From Lycium barbarum (Eukaryota; Streptophyta; Magnoliopsida; Solanales; Solanaceae), in contig NC_083342.1 in NCBI RefSeq assembly GCF_019175385.1, forward strand, positions 115,878,376 through 115,942,375: 64,000 nucleotides of DNA, given 5' to 3'. A program made the position numbers and the translations under genes. The notes below the pieces were generated by a model, which was not told where the DNA came from, did not search any database, and saw nothing but the letters and a program-made list of their open reading frames with translations. The stretch's first letter is position 1, and each line of letters starts with the position of its first letter. Below are positions 51,006-62,857 of this stretch, in pieces.

Positions 51006-51218
51006 GGGTCATTTGCGCTTTTGTTCCCCATTTTGTGCTGGTCTTTAATTTTTATCCTTCAAAATCGAACTAATGCCTAGAGGGTTATAAGTTAGCATCA
51101 AAATATCCATAAGTTATGCCAACTCTCTTAAAGAACTTATGCCCCGCTAGGCATAAGTTCGCTTCTGAAGGATAAAAATTAAAGACCAGTCCATTTGAAA
51201 GGAAAAAGTGCAAATGAA
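51006..51218. mobile_element. small palindromic relative of the Mutator-like family
   Basis: The ends GGGTCATTTGCGCTTTT and AAAAAGTGCAAATGA are inverted and are followed inwards by GGTCTTTAATTTTTATCC and its complement. The centre has CATAAGTT/AACTTATG words. No clear target duplication. Confidence 0.6.
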
Positions 51219-51737
51219 CGCAATCCAAGCTCCTTATTTAGTGGGCGTGACAGGCCGGTTTCATACTCCAAGGAGCACGTGACTAGCACCCGATGCCTTA
51301 AATTTTATCGAGCGAACCACCTAGATATAACTTACACATAACCATGAACATGCATACTTAATCATCTTAAGAGAATCATGAACTTTAATAAGTGAAAATA
51401 TATGGACCAATGACCTATCATAACTCCGTAAATAATAAGTGCAGCTTTAAATCCTCAAAAGGGTGTACATGTATCGGGTTGGTTTGGATTTTTCAAAGAG
51501 AAATCTACATAGAATAACTAACTACTAGTACAATTGATATTTAGTAGCTATAGTTTAAATTAATTACATCCTATAGCTAAGAGTAATATGTTAAATACAA
51601 TCAATAGCTACGTATGTATTTAAAGTAGAATACTTTATTTTTATTATTTATAATTTTTTTTTCTTGACTGTTTTTTCTGCTCAGCCGACGGACAGCCAAG
51701 AGCTCCGGCGAACGAGCTCCCCGGAAATCGTCAAATC
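51219..51737. other. intergenic, no gene seen
   Basis: Nothing recognised. Confidence 0.35.
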
Positions 51738-51740
51738 TAG

Positions 51741-52797
51741 CTGAAAACTGTATTTTTGAATGTACAGAAGAGCAGTTTACAAAAGATTGAAGAAGATTTA
51801 GCCCAAGCAAGAGCAGCAATTTGGAAAGCTATTCGTTCGAAGAATTATACGTCTGATAAAGAAGAGAGGTTCATTCCAAATGGATCTATTTATAGAAAAT
51901 CATATGCCTTTAATCAGTTAAGTTTATTGGAACATTAAACATTTCATTCGTTTCATTTCAATTTAGAGTTTAATTTCTATATACTTATAGTACTGCAAAG
52001 CTCTTTTAGTATTATCATATTATCTAAAAAAGATAATTATATATAATCGTTCATAAGAGATAAAACTAGTAACCTGAAAAATTAGACAAGTCACCTACTC
52101 CACTAACTTAAAATACATTAATAGTGTAACATTCGTTACACTATTCGTCACGTTATCAGGCAAATTTTGTATTCTACTATGATTTAATCTAACAATTTCT
52201 ATGAAATTCTCAGTTAGTAAGTTTCTAAATAAAAAAGCATAATTTTGACACTATATATAAAACAAATATTACTCAAATCAATGTAATTTAAAACTTGTTG
52301 CAGCAAGTTACTTGCCTTACTGTTACTAATTCCTTTTGTTAAAGGGATTATTTGTAGTTGTCACTGCTAAAACTTTTTGTCATATATCCCAAATTTCTGA
52401 TGGAAACATCCGTTAGAAGTTTTCATTTTTCTATTGTATATCTTTAGGTGATCTGACCTGATAATACTAAAAAATAATTTACACGGTCAATATATAGAAG
52501 TTAAATCAATGTTAAATCTTTGTGTTTTATTTATTAATGGACAAATCTTGCATTAACTTGTTGTAGGAGTCATACAGACCCTTTTTAGCATCACATCCTG
52601 ATGAAGCTCATGCCTATTTTATACCAATTAGTGTTGCATACATTGTTGAATATGTTTACTTGCCAATCATCACCAACTATTCTAAAGAAAGGATTCAAAG
52701 GGTTGTTGAAGATTACATTCATGTTATTGCTAACAAATATCCTTATTGGAACAGAAGCAATGGTGCCGACCATTTCTTGGTTTCTTGCCATGATTGG
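51741..52797 (+). pseudogene. exostosin-type glycosyltransferase (GT47) pseudogene
   Basis: Two pieces are recognisable. Piece 1 (about 51741-51920) encodes SLQKIEEDLAQARAAIWKAI and FIPNGSIYRKSYAFNQ, the region just before the GT47 domain. Piece 2 (about 52571-52797) encodes ASHPDEAHAYFIPISVAYIV, VEDYIHVIANKYPYWNRSNG and ADHFLVSCHDW, part of the exostosin domain, ending at a plausible GT donor. Such genes encode Golgi type II glycosyltransferases of unknown or xylan/pectin-related role. The N-terminal anchor, the stretch between the pieces and the catalytic C-terminal part are missing. Just inside piece 2 the frame expected from the splice acceptor (TTGTAG at about 52565) runs into TAG, consistent with an internal deletion that shifted the frame. 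A Mutator-like element begins 70 bp downstream. A TAG stop also lies just before piece 1. Confidence 0.85.
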
Positions 52798-53482
52798 GTA
52801 TCTATAAATGTTTTGGGCTTTGCTTTAGGGATGGTTCGAGCACACTTGGGTCAAATAAAAGATTATTCAATTTTTTGCGCGGAGTGCCCTTCTTTTGGGC
52901 TGGTCTTTATATTTTGCTCCTCATTTATGTCTTCTTTAAATTTTGCCCTTGCCGCCTGTTTAATGAAAGTTTTTTGACAAAATTACCCTTACCCCATTAA
53001 AATCCTTTTTATTTCGGCATTTGCCCTTTTCTTTTCTTTTTTTGCTTCTTCTTTCCTCCTCTGTTTTGTATTTGTCTCATCTGTTCTAAAACTTAGGTAC
53101 GAATTTGGATCTTTTGCTCGTTTCAATATTTGTTTTTATGTTAAATTGTTATTTGTTGAATTGAAATCCTTGTCTTCATCGTTTTTTATATTTAATTGAT
53201 CCTTTTTTATTTACAATTATAGTGTTTTGTTATAGTGTCTGTATGATTTTTTGAACTTTAGTTTCATTCCCCATGTATATATTTTGGTTTTTTGAATGTC
53301 GTAATATGTTTTAGTTGATTTTGATATGCGTTTTGGTTTTCTCTTTGTTGAATCGTTGAAGTTTTGCCTGTGAACAGTTGTTTTATGTTGTTGCTGCTGT
53401 TTTTATTTAATAATCTGGTTTTTGTGAAAAATGTGTTTGTCTGAGGCAACATATGTCGGGTCCGGCAGAGTTCTTGGTTTTT

Positions 53483-53870
53483 GAAACTGAAGTTATGCCG
53501 GTTCCGGCATAAAGTTATGCTTGTTCCGGCATAACTTCATGAATTAAGTTAATTTATGTGTGCTTGGTTTTTTGGTGTTGTCTTGTTAATAATTTTGGTT
53601 TTTATGCAATCTTATGTGTTTTTGGTGTTTTGTTAATAATGTTTTGTTTTGGTTATGAAAAATGAAAGTTTGCCTCTCACGACATACTTTGTAATTTTGT
53701 AAACTGAAGTTATGCCGGTTCCAGCATAAAGTTATGCTTGTTCCGGCATAACTTCATGAATTAAGTTAATTTATGTGTGCTTGGTTTTTTGGTGTTGTCT
53801 TGTTAATAATTTTGGTTTTTATGCAATCTTATGTGTTTTTGGTGTTGTTTTGTTAATAATGTTTTTGTTT
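53483..53870. repeat. about 220-bp direct repeat, two copies, in element E
   Basis: A block starting AACTGAAGTTATGCCGGTTC and continuing through GTTCCGGCATAACTTCATG and GTTAATTTATGTGTGC begins near 53483 and again near 53703. Confidence 0.85.
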
Positions 53871-54640
53871 TGCTTATGAAAATGAAAGTTGCCTCTAACA
53901 GCATACTTTATTCTTTTGTAAAGTGAACTTCTGGCTCCTCCGGCATACTTTTCTAGTTCTTAACACTTGCGTAAATTTTTGTTTTGCCATGAAAATAAAA
54001 GTTTGCCACTAATAGCATACTTTGTTCTTTTGTAATGTGAACTTCTGCCCCCTCCGGCAGACTTGTCTAATTCTTAACACTTGTGTACTTTTTTATTTTG
54101 CTTATGAAAATGAAAGTTGCCTCTAACAGCATACTTTGTTCTTTTGTAAAGTAAACTTCTGCCTCATCCGACATACTTTTCTAGTTCTTAACACTTGTAT
54201 ACTTGATGTTTTGCTTATGAAAATGAAAGTTTGCCTCTAACAGCATAATTTGTTCTTTTGTAAAGTGAACTTCTGCCTCCTCCGGCAGACTTGTCTAATT
54301 CTTAACACTTGTGTACTTTTTTATTTTGCTTATGAAAATGAAAGTTGCCTCTAACCGCATACTTTGTTCTTTTGTAAAGTAAACTTCTGCCTCCTCCGGC
54401 ATATTTTTTTTCTAGTTCTTAACACTTGCGTAAATTTTTGTTTTGCTCATGAAAATAAAAGTTGCCTCTAACAGCATACTTTGTTCTTTTGTAAAGTAAA
54501 CTTGTGCCTCCCCCGACATACTTTTCTAATTCTTAACACTTGTATACTTGATGTTTTGCTTATGAAAATGAAAGTTTGACTGTAGCGGCATACTTTGTTC
54601 TTTTGCAAGGTGAACTTCTGCCTCCTCCGGCATACTTGTT
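53870..54640. repeat. about 114-bp tandem array, seven copies, in element E
   Basis: The marker GCATACTTTGTTCTTTTGTAA or a close variant recurs near 53901, 54015, 54129, 54240, 54357, 54473 and 54588. Each unit also has GCCTCTAACAGCATAC, TCTGCCTCCTCCGGCA and GTTCTTAACACTTG. Confidence 0.9.
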
Positions 54641-55237
54641 CAGAACTTTGCCTGATTATTTTTTGTCAACTGAAGTTACTATAATTTCAAGTCTAAGTCA
54701 TTGAGCATTGTATACTAATCAAATGGAACGCATAAACTAATCAAAATCAGAACAAAGCAATAAATTTGATCAATTTTATGTTGTTGAGTAAAATTATGAT
54801 TCGCAATGTTGAATCTCAACTGAATATCAGTTGTTTAGTTCATAAAAGATGATTTGTTGTTATTTTCAAATATTAACAAATCTAAACTTAATAAAGCATC
54901 AAATTGAGTTGAATTACGTTCAATTGAAACGCTATATATTATGTATTTATCTTTTCCGATGTTGTAGCAGCAAAATCAATGGAGATTTCTCCGGTGAAAT
55001 GTTGGAACGATGGAACGATTGAAAGGTTTGTTGTTGGAATGATGGATAGGTTTAATTGGATGTTTGAGGTTCGTTACAGACTTTCAGGTTTTTATATGTG
55101 ATGGGTAGGGGTAGTAACGTCTTTTCTTATTATTTTTTTAGCTTAGAAGGGCAAATATTAAAGACCACGCATTACGGGGGCAAAAATTAAAGACCAACGC
55201 ATTTGAAGGGCATTCGCGCGAATTGCCCAAGATTATT

Positions 55238-55390
55238 CGAGCCAATCTTTAGGGATAACAAAACTTGGCCCAGAACCCCCTTTAAATGTAGCAAGCCCGT
55301 TGATTTCGGTATAGGCTATTTTAACGCATCAGTTTAAGTTTTGACCCTATTTAAATAAGTTTACAAAAATAGCTCGTGGGTCAAAACTTG
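55238..55390. other. flank of element E
   Basis: No recognisable GT47 exon follows the element. Confidence 0.4.
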
Positions 55391-55393
55391 ACC

Positions 55394-55770
55394 ACAAATT
55401 CTAGCATATTGCCAGAAGTTCTGATGGATAGACGAAGACTTACCTTGCCACAATTCCTAAGAGATTGTTAGGATTTTAGTACAATGGTTTATAACTTCGG
55501 AACAAATTGTTTACAAGTTCTAGCAATTCGCCGGAATTTCTGATGCATGGACCAAGATTGCCTTGCCACAAGTCCTGCCGAATCGTCAGGACATTAGTAC
55601 AAGTTATGTCTTAATTTTGATTCAAAATTATTCACAAGTCCTGACAAATCACAAGAAGTTTTGATGGATGAGCAAGACTTGTCTTGCAACGAATCTTTGG
55701 CGAATCATCAGCACTCCAATACAACTTGTGTCATAGCTTTTATGCAAATTATTTACAAATCAAGAAAGCT
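55394..55770. repeat. degenerate tandem repeat of about 120 bp
   Basis: ACAAATTCTAGC, ACAAGTTCTAGC and ACAAGTCCTGAC start at 55394, 55513 and 55634, each followed by TTCTGATG(G/C)AT, TTGCCACAA and CAGGAC-like words. A partial fourth unit follows. The copies are diverged. Confidence 0.7.
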
Positions 55771-57867
55771 TGTTAGGACTTGCACATAAATTTTACCAGC
55801 ACATTTTTACTTTAATATTGATCCAAATTAACTTCAAATGACTCCAAATTTGATATTCAACCTTTTAATACAAATCATAAGTCTCAATGGTTAGATTCAA
55901 CTCAAATCTTCAAAAATCAACCGACTCACTTTGTTTTCTTAACCAATCAAGCTCAACAATTCAACTTAAACAATTCATTTTTACCCTTATGACGAGTTTT
56001 TACAACCACATAAATGTTATGGCATGTTTAAGGCCTCAAATTTTAGAAGTTTAACAATCACAAAAATGCTATGACATGTTTTAAGTCATAAATTTTTAAA
56101 GTTTTTATTTCTTTTTAACTTTCTTGTCGATGCAAATTATGCCACATAATATTGTTGCATGTACGTAAATTAAATCCTTAATGGTCGTCGTGTTAATTAG
56201 ATCATTATAACAAAGATGACGTGACCTTATTAAAAGAAGTTAAGAGTGGAATAAAGACTTGGTCCAGTGATTAAGTCAAGGTACAATATTTCAAAGTCAT
56301 TTTCACCTTGACTAAAAGTGGTAACACTAATCAATTACAGATATTCATAGGGTACTTAATAGTTTAACCAAAATCACTACTGGAGTGAATGAGCTGCCAA
56401 TTACGTTTTAAGTTTTGGTAATTTCGTATCACTATTTACGCGTTTCCTCAATTCCCATGTGAGATAATAACACAACTTTGTAGTAGTAACTATCTTAAGC
56501 TTTATTTATTTTCTCTGTTATAGTATGGATAATAAATAGATACTTTTTGAACACAAACTTCTATATAGATCATATACAAGCTGTCTGCTTTCTTTTTATA
56601 GCAGTGTACAAAATGCATAATTAATACTTTTTATCTTCCTCCTTTAATACAGCAGACGAATCCAACCAGATATATGGGAAATTTAAAAAGTTAAGATGAT
56701 TTGAGGATACTGTTTATATTTTGTTCGTGCTTAAGGAAACTTTATAAAAAAAAAATGATATTAGCGTTTTAGAGGAAATTTTCAGTCGAAAGATGAATAA
56801 TTATTCATGTTTCAAATTTTTGTTCAATTTTATATGTCTTCTCCCTGTCAATGTTGTAAAAGTTACGTTATTATGAACTTTTAACTTCTAAGGTCCGTAA
56901 AAATTTATATAATCAACCCCAATTTGTATGAGATTGAGACATAATTGTTGTTGTTGTTTAGCTTCGATATACTAATAAAGTAATAATGTAATTAATCGGG
57001 TCACTTAAAAAATTAATAATATCTGATCATAACTAATCAGTAACCTGAAAAATAAGGTAGGAATTTGATACAACAATTAAAAATAATACCCATTGTGTAA
57101 AAAAATGTCTAGTGTAATGTATATAAGTTTTAAAAAAAGGATTTAACTTATACCCATCGATAATATAAATGATTTTTATACATTCGATGTATTTTAATGT
57201 GTTGTAGCAGATAGTTAATCTACTTTATCTCTCAGGTTACTAATTTCACTTTTTTGTTATTTACAATACCTAGACTATAGTGGACTCTTTGAAAATGTTG
57301 TCAGATGCGTGTCAGATCCTCCAAAAATAGTGCCTTTTTGGAGAATCATTCAATTTTGTAACACAGGATGTGGCCTTTAATTTAAACTAAGAATATGTTT
57401 AGCATGCTATTTCAAAATTTGATGCCTTTATACCTCCCAATATATACAAAAAAAAAAAAAAAAAAAAAAAAAAACAAGAAGAAGAAGGTAAATGGTAGTA
57501 GTAGAGTTATCAGTTTGTATGTAAATGTTGTAAAGTTTTATCATGTAATTAGTTGTGAACAACTACAAGATACATTTTTCATGTTGTTAATTTTTTTTTC
57601 CCCTTGTCATGAAGATTCTTTTGTGTTGTAATTTAACGCTCAAAATTGAATTTGATCAAAGTGTATTTCGATCAGTTCTATACTCTATAAAGATTGTACC
57701 TGTGCTTTCTAAGTTCCCGTATTGCAGCTCTTATTCAATCCAATTTGAACCTAATTCACAAGTTAGAAGACAACAGAAAAGACGGCTAAAACCATCACTA
57801 TCTTGGAAAATTGTTAGAAGAAGGTGTAGAAAATTTCTGAAGTATGTGTTACGCGTAGTTCAATCTC
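55771..57867. other. intergenic, no gene seen
   Basis: AT-rich, with a poly-A run at about 57449-57475. The basic ORF at 57609-57872 stops exactly at the LTR boundary and has no family I recognise. Confidence 0.4.
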
Positions 57868-59384
57868 ACTAATGTCACACCCCGTTTTAACCGGGTCGAT
57901 TTAGGAGTATGACGTTTTGGGGATTCCTATTTATTTTATTTTAAGGAGTCGCCACCTAATTAATTTAACGGTGAATTAGGACACCTAGATGTTAACTAAG
58001 GTAAAGTTAAAACTAAACCTCTGTTAATAGTCTGCTTAATCAGTGTGATTCTAGGTAAGGGTTCTATATTATCCTAAAGGGAAGGTGTTAGGCGTCCTTT
58101 AGAATCCGTTAACTACGGTTATCCGGCCAAACTTAGGTTAATTAATGAAGGTGAGAATTTGTATAAAAGAGGACTTTGAATGCCATTTAAATAAAACTAT
58201 AAATATTGCTAAGTTTTAAATAATAATGTTATTTTAAAAATGAGACTTGCAAAATATAATGATACGCATATAAATAGAAGCTTTTAAGAGAAGACCTAGC
58301 CAATTTAAACTTAGGATAAAATTACATTATATGAGTATAGTAGTGTAGAAAATCTAAACTTATTTTTTATAAATAGAATGCAAAAGATAATGAGTTTTCT
58401 TTCTCTTTTATGTAATTATACTTGGCTATAAATATGTATAATTGGATGAATCTTGAAACAGTGTTTATAAAATATACTTGAGTTTATATTTGCGTATTAG
58501 TGACGTTTTAAAATGTATATGATAGTAAGAATAAAATATGATTCCCTTTACTTAAAATATATAGTCATGTTATTTTGCAAATCAATTGTTCCAAATAAAA
58601 TAAATATTAGACATTATAAATAGTTTTAACATGAAAAGAAGAGCATAAAACTTATGGAATTAATTATTGGTTTACTACCCATTACTAAGACTAAACCCCA
58701 CTAATTTCACTACGGTTCATCTAAATTAACAAGTGTTAGTCATGCGATACAAATTAAATGCATAAAAAATAAAATAGAGGAGTAAATAAATTAAATGGGC
58801 TCAGCCCATTTCATGGCTGCTATGATCAGATTGCTATTGGGCTTCAGCCCAGTAATTTCATGGTATTGCTGTGGCCTGCTGCTGTATGGGCTTGGCCCAA
58901 AATATTTTTTTTTATCTGCTGCGGACGTAGATTGACCCGAGAGGAGATTGCGTTGGGCTTTTAGCCCAACACCGAATGCGGAAGAAGACGAGTCACTCGG
59001 ACTCGTATGCGATGGTCATGCATAAAACGAAAGGAGAAAGATTAGTATATAATCAACGGATGAGGTTAAAACATGTAAAATATAACTCAAAACAAGTCAA
59101 TAGATTATATATATACTGTGTATATTTTAGTATATCTTATGTATACACAAATCAGCCACCACACACTTATCACATACACCAATCAGCCACCACATTTGTT
59201 TCGACAGCAAATAGGTCATATTACTTATTTCTTAGTTTTCAGAAGTAGTTCCCGACATATTAGAGTTAGAGAAATAGAGTATGAGAAAGGGAGGTTTAGG
59301 TACAGCCATGGAGCAGTTCATGCAAACTAAAAAAAATGAACAAATGCTGATAAGAGAAAACTGATCATCAAGGGAAAGTATCAA

Positions 59385-59740
59385 ATCGGGGGTTGGCCAA
59401 AGTGCAGGCAGTAAATCAGTCCAAAAATGAGGTGAATATGGCCTAAAACATAGTAGAAAATGGCCAAAAACGCAGCAGCGTTGGCCTCAAATTGCAGCAG
59501 CAAAATCAGTCCCAAAAATGAGGTAAAAATGGCCTAAAACACAGTAGAAAATGGCCAAAACGCAGCAGCGTTGGCCTCAAATTGCAGCAGCAAAATCAGT
59601 CCCAAAATGAGGTAAAAATGGCCTAAAACACAGTAGAAAATGGCCAAAAAACGCAGGCAGTAGATCAGTCCCAAGATGGGGTGAAAATGGCCTAAAACAT
59701 AGTAGAAAATGGCCAAAAAAAAATGCAGCAGCAGTTTGGT
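59385..59740. repeat. about 90-bp tandem repeat inside the long LTR
   Basis: TGGCCAAAA(A)CGCAGCAG or a variant starts at 59461, 59552, 59641 and 59710. The units contain ATGGCCTAAAACACAGTAGA and AGCAAAATCAGTCCCA. Decayed GCAGCAGCAAA words continue to about 59900. The minus-strand ORF at 59534-59818 is its translation. Confidence 0.85.
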
Positions 59741-62664
59741 TAGAAACGCAGCAGCAAAGGACTTAAAGACACAACAACAAATGGCCCGAAAATGCCATAG
59801 TGGCTGCCTCAGGTACAACAGTGATCATCTGCTCAAATGCAACAGCAAAGGGGCTAAAGAACACAGCAGCTCATGATCCAAACTTAGCGGCAACGCGGCC
59901 AAAAGGCAGTAGCAACTTAGTTAAGTTAACACAATCATGCAAAGCTCAAGATTTAGAGTCTAAAAATAGGTGAGCACATACTACGACTTCTTGTTCCAAG
60001 TTGATGACTTATTTCATCATTTCTTCTCAAAAATTAAAAAGAAAGGGGGTAAGGCAAAACATATTTAGGACTGACCAAGCAAGTTGAAAAGTCCAAACAT
60101 TTTCCCCATCACTGGTGTTTTAAGAACACACTGGACATGAATCATTTTTTATTTTTTTTATCTAAAACATATTAGTACTTTAAAATCCAAATGGACATTG
60201 TTTAAACTGAACACATATTTGAGGAAAAGAAAGGACAGAACAAGGACTCATGAGAGAATATCGAAACCTATCATTTGAGACTAAAAAGGAGACAAATGAA
60301 TGTAGAACTTGTTCACACTATCATTTGACTGGAAAAACACTTATTCATGTTCCACATCAGTTTTTAACAGAGGAAATAACCGAAAGTAGGGCATTACTTA
60401 TAAAAATCATTTTAGGGACCCCAACTTAGAACCTACTAAACAACAAGCGAGCAAGGAGGACTAAACTAAGTATCAAATATGACCATGTCACATTGTTGCA
60501 ACAGATGCTTTATCTAAACGCTCAAAGTATGCTGAATTTAGCCTTTTAGACATGTTGACACACAAGACCAGACTCAACTTTTGAAACCATAAGGCATGCT
60601 TCCAAGATAAAAAAATTAAAGTGTTTAAACCTGTATCAAGTCTAAGTGAAACTTCATCTTGAAGAGAATGGCAAGTTACTTATTTTTAAAAATAAGAAAT
60701 AAAAGCCAATGCAATATGTAAACTAATGCAGATTTTCAGAAGAACAGGGATAGCATATTTCCAATTAGATTCAATACTACTGTTTTAAAATCCTTCTCTA
60801 ATCCCAAAAGAGAAGTGCTAAAATGATTTGAAATTCCTAAACTCTCCTTTGGAAACCACACTTAAGATTCAAAGAAACCAATTGAATTCACAGATTCTAC
60901 AGGCTGCGTTTCAAAATCTCTTAAATCCTTCCACATACACCCTAAGATTCTAGAACCAAACCAAATCGAATTGAACTCACGTCATAGGCTTTATACTTCG
61001 GAAACAGAACCACGGGAAACATGTTGTAGTCTTGGTCACTCTCAAAGCAAATAAATGTCATTTTAGTCTTAGCAAACTCATCTTTAATCTCGTGGGCTTA
61101 CGGGCTATATTTATCATCAATAGAACACTATAAAGGCAGTATTGAACAACACATCGCAGAGGAAAGAAACATACTGTATCTAAGAGAGATCACAAGTGAT
61201 TTTAAGCTCCAATACTCGAACAAGTATATAAGCGTGCTTCAAATATCACATTGGTCTAAAAGAAAAGTCAAACTTAAACGAACTAACACACCCTACTTAG
61301 TCAAAATATATTAGGTTAAACTAACCTATCAAGCACATTTAACCAAAATTAGACTTGACACAGGAATATGCTTAACCCCATAGATTAATCACGCTAACGC
61401 ATAACATGCTTAACTGATGCTAAAATTAGTATCAACAGATAGGGACCGGTAATTTAAACTAAAATAGAAGGAATGCAAGCGAAATAAAAGGGACAGGGGA
61501 TTACCTTCTTCGGGTGCAGCGAAGTGGGAGCGGGGTTTCGATATCTACCTCGAACACTTTGAAATTCGGACTTGCGTGTGCTCGGACTAAAAGCGACCCA
61601 GAAGCAAACAGAAAAAATAGAAAAATTGATTTAATGTTCTTGATTCGACGTTTAGAATTTCTTATCACTGCTAAAACTTGATATATATCTATATTTGGAG
61701 AATTTTAGGGGGCTTCAAGATCTTTAATTTTCAGGGAATTTCCGGCGGCTAAACGACTTTGATTCTTAGGGGGGGCTTTCTACGGCTAAAAGAAAACCGG
61801 TTCTTGGAGGAAATTTATTAATCGAGCAAAGATCCTCTGTTCTTGAGGAATTTCACCAATCCAAAAATCCTCCAGTTTCTTTGGGGTAATTTCATGAATC
61901 CCAAAAAAATCTCCCTGTTCTTGACTTGGAAAACGATTATATATAGGGCGAATTTTAGGGTTTCTTGTGACGAAGAGAGGGAGGAGCGGGGGGGACAGGA
62001 GAAGGTGGAGGGAACAGAAGCGTGGGGGGACACGGGGAAGTGGAGAGACAGACGTGGTGGGGAACAGAAGTGAGTGGAGGGAGCGTGAGGTGAAGGAGGA
62101 GCGGCGGAGAGGGGAAAAGAAAGAGAGAGACGGTGAGCTGAGGGAGAAAAAGAGGGAAAAGGAAAAAAAAGACAAGAGGCGGCTGAAGGGTTTTAGGTTA
62201 GAAATAAGGGGATTGGGCCGGACCGGGTCGGGTAAATAGTGGGCTGGACCGGGTATTGTGGTGTGGGCTGGTCCGTTAGGTATTTTAGTTGGGTTGAAAA
62301 TGTGGGTTGGGTATTAAAATGTGGGTTGGTCCGAAGTGTTGGTTAATTATTTGGGCTGGGATGAATTAAATTGGGCTGGTAAATTAAAATGTGGACTGGT
62401 TTTGTGAATTGATCCGAAAATAGTATGGGTTGATTGGGCTACTACACTTAAATAAAAGACCTATTTAAATAAACTTGTGTTAAAATGTTACTTAATATAA
62501 AATATGCAATTATTGGTGCTCAGATAAAAAATGGCGTTGTAATAGCCATGCAATAATATTTCAAAAATCCACAATAAATAAACACTATTATTTAATTATG
62601 CAAAGATAAATGTGATGTGTGTGCGTAAGCTGGTAAAATGCTGAAATGATAAAAATTGTGGACT

Positions 62665-62706
62665 ATAATAATAGTAATAAATAATAATAATAATAATAAT
62701 AATAGT
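62665..62706. repeat. (AAT)n microsatellite inside the long LTR
   Basis: About a dozen AAT units with single interruptions. Confidence 0.9.
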
Positions 62707-62857
62707 AACTATAATAGAATAATGAAGTGCCGGTATTGATAAGAGGCTAATAATTATAGTAAAAAATAATATGTATTTTTTATTTTCCCAAAAATATTAG
62801 AAGCGTAAATAGGTATTTCGGAGGAGCGGCGGGACAAAATTGGGTGTCAACAACTAA

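Larger units (their letters stand above)
52868..55228. mobile_element. Mutator-like non-autonomous element E with internal tandem arrays
   Basis: The ends CAATTTTTTGCGCGGAG and CGCGCGAATTGCCC are inverted, each followed by the family's GGTCTTTA blocks. A perfect 9-bp duplication AAGATTATT flanks it (52859-52867, 55229-55237). The 2.36 kb interior has no transposase, only GC-poor DNA and two tandem arrays described separately. It lies directly behind the GT47 remnant. Confidence 0.85.
57873..62852 (-). mobile_element. long solo LTR (family 1)
   Basis: On the minus strand it starts TGTTGACACCCAATTTTGTC and ends GGTTAAAACGGGGTGTGACA. A perfect 5-bp duplication ACTAA flanks it (57868-57872, 62853-62857). 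No primer site, gag-pol or second LTR lies inside, so it reads as a single LTR of 4,980 bp. It shares ends, the GGAGTCGCCACCTAATTA block, the GCTTTTAGCCCAAC block and a purine-rich tract (about 61960-62175, CT-rich in LTR sense) with the 2,062 bp LTR at 2928-4989 but has about 2.9 kb more in its middle. Such long LTRs occur in the Tat/Ogre group of Ty3/gypsy; the assignment is inference. Confidence 0.8.

Noticed and set aside
53870..54640. Regularly spaced repeats as a CRISPR-like array
   Set aside because: Plant nuclear context; the units are contiguous 114-bp tandem repeats without unique spacers.
57609..57872. 87-codon basic ORF
   Set aside because: No recognisable family, AT-rich 5' part, and its end coincides with the LTR insertion; unsupported as a gene.
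61786..62239. Overlapping Arg/Glu-rich and Ser/Leu-rich ORFs
   Set aside because: They arise from the purine-rich tract of the long LTR.
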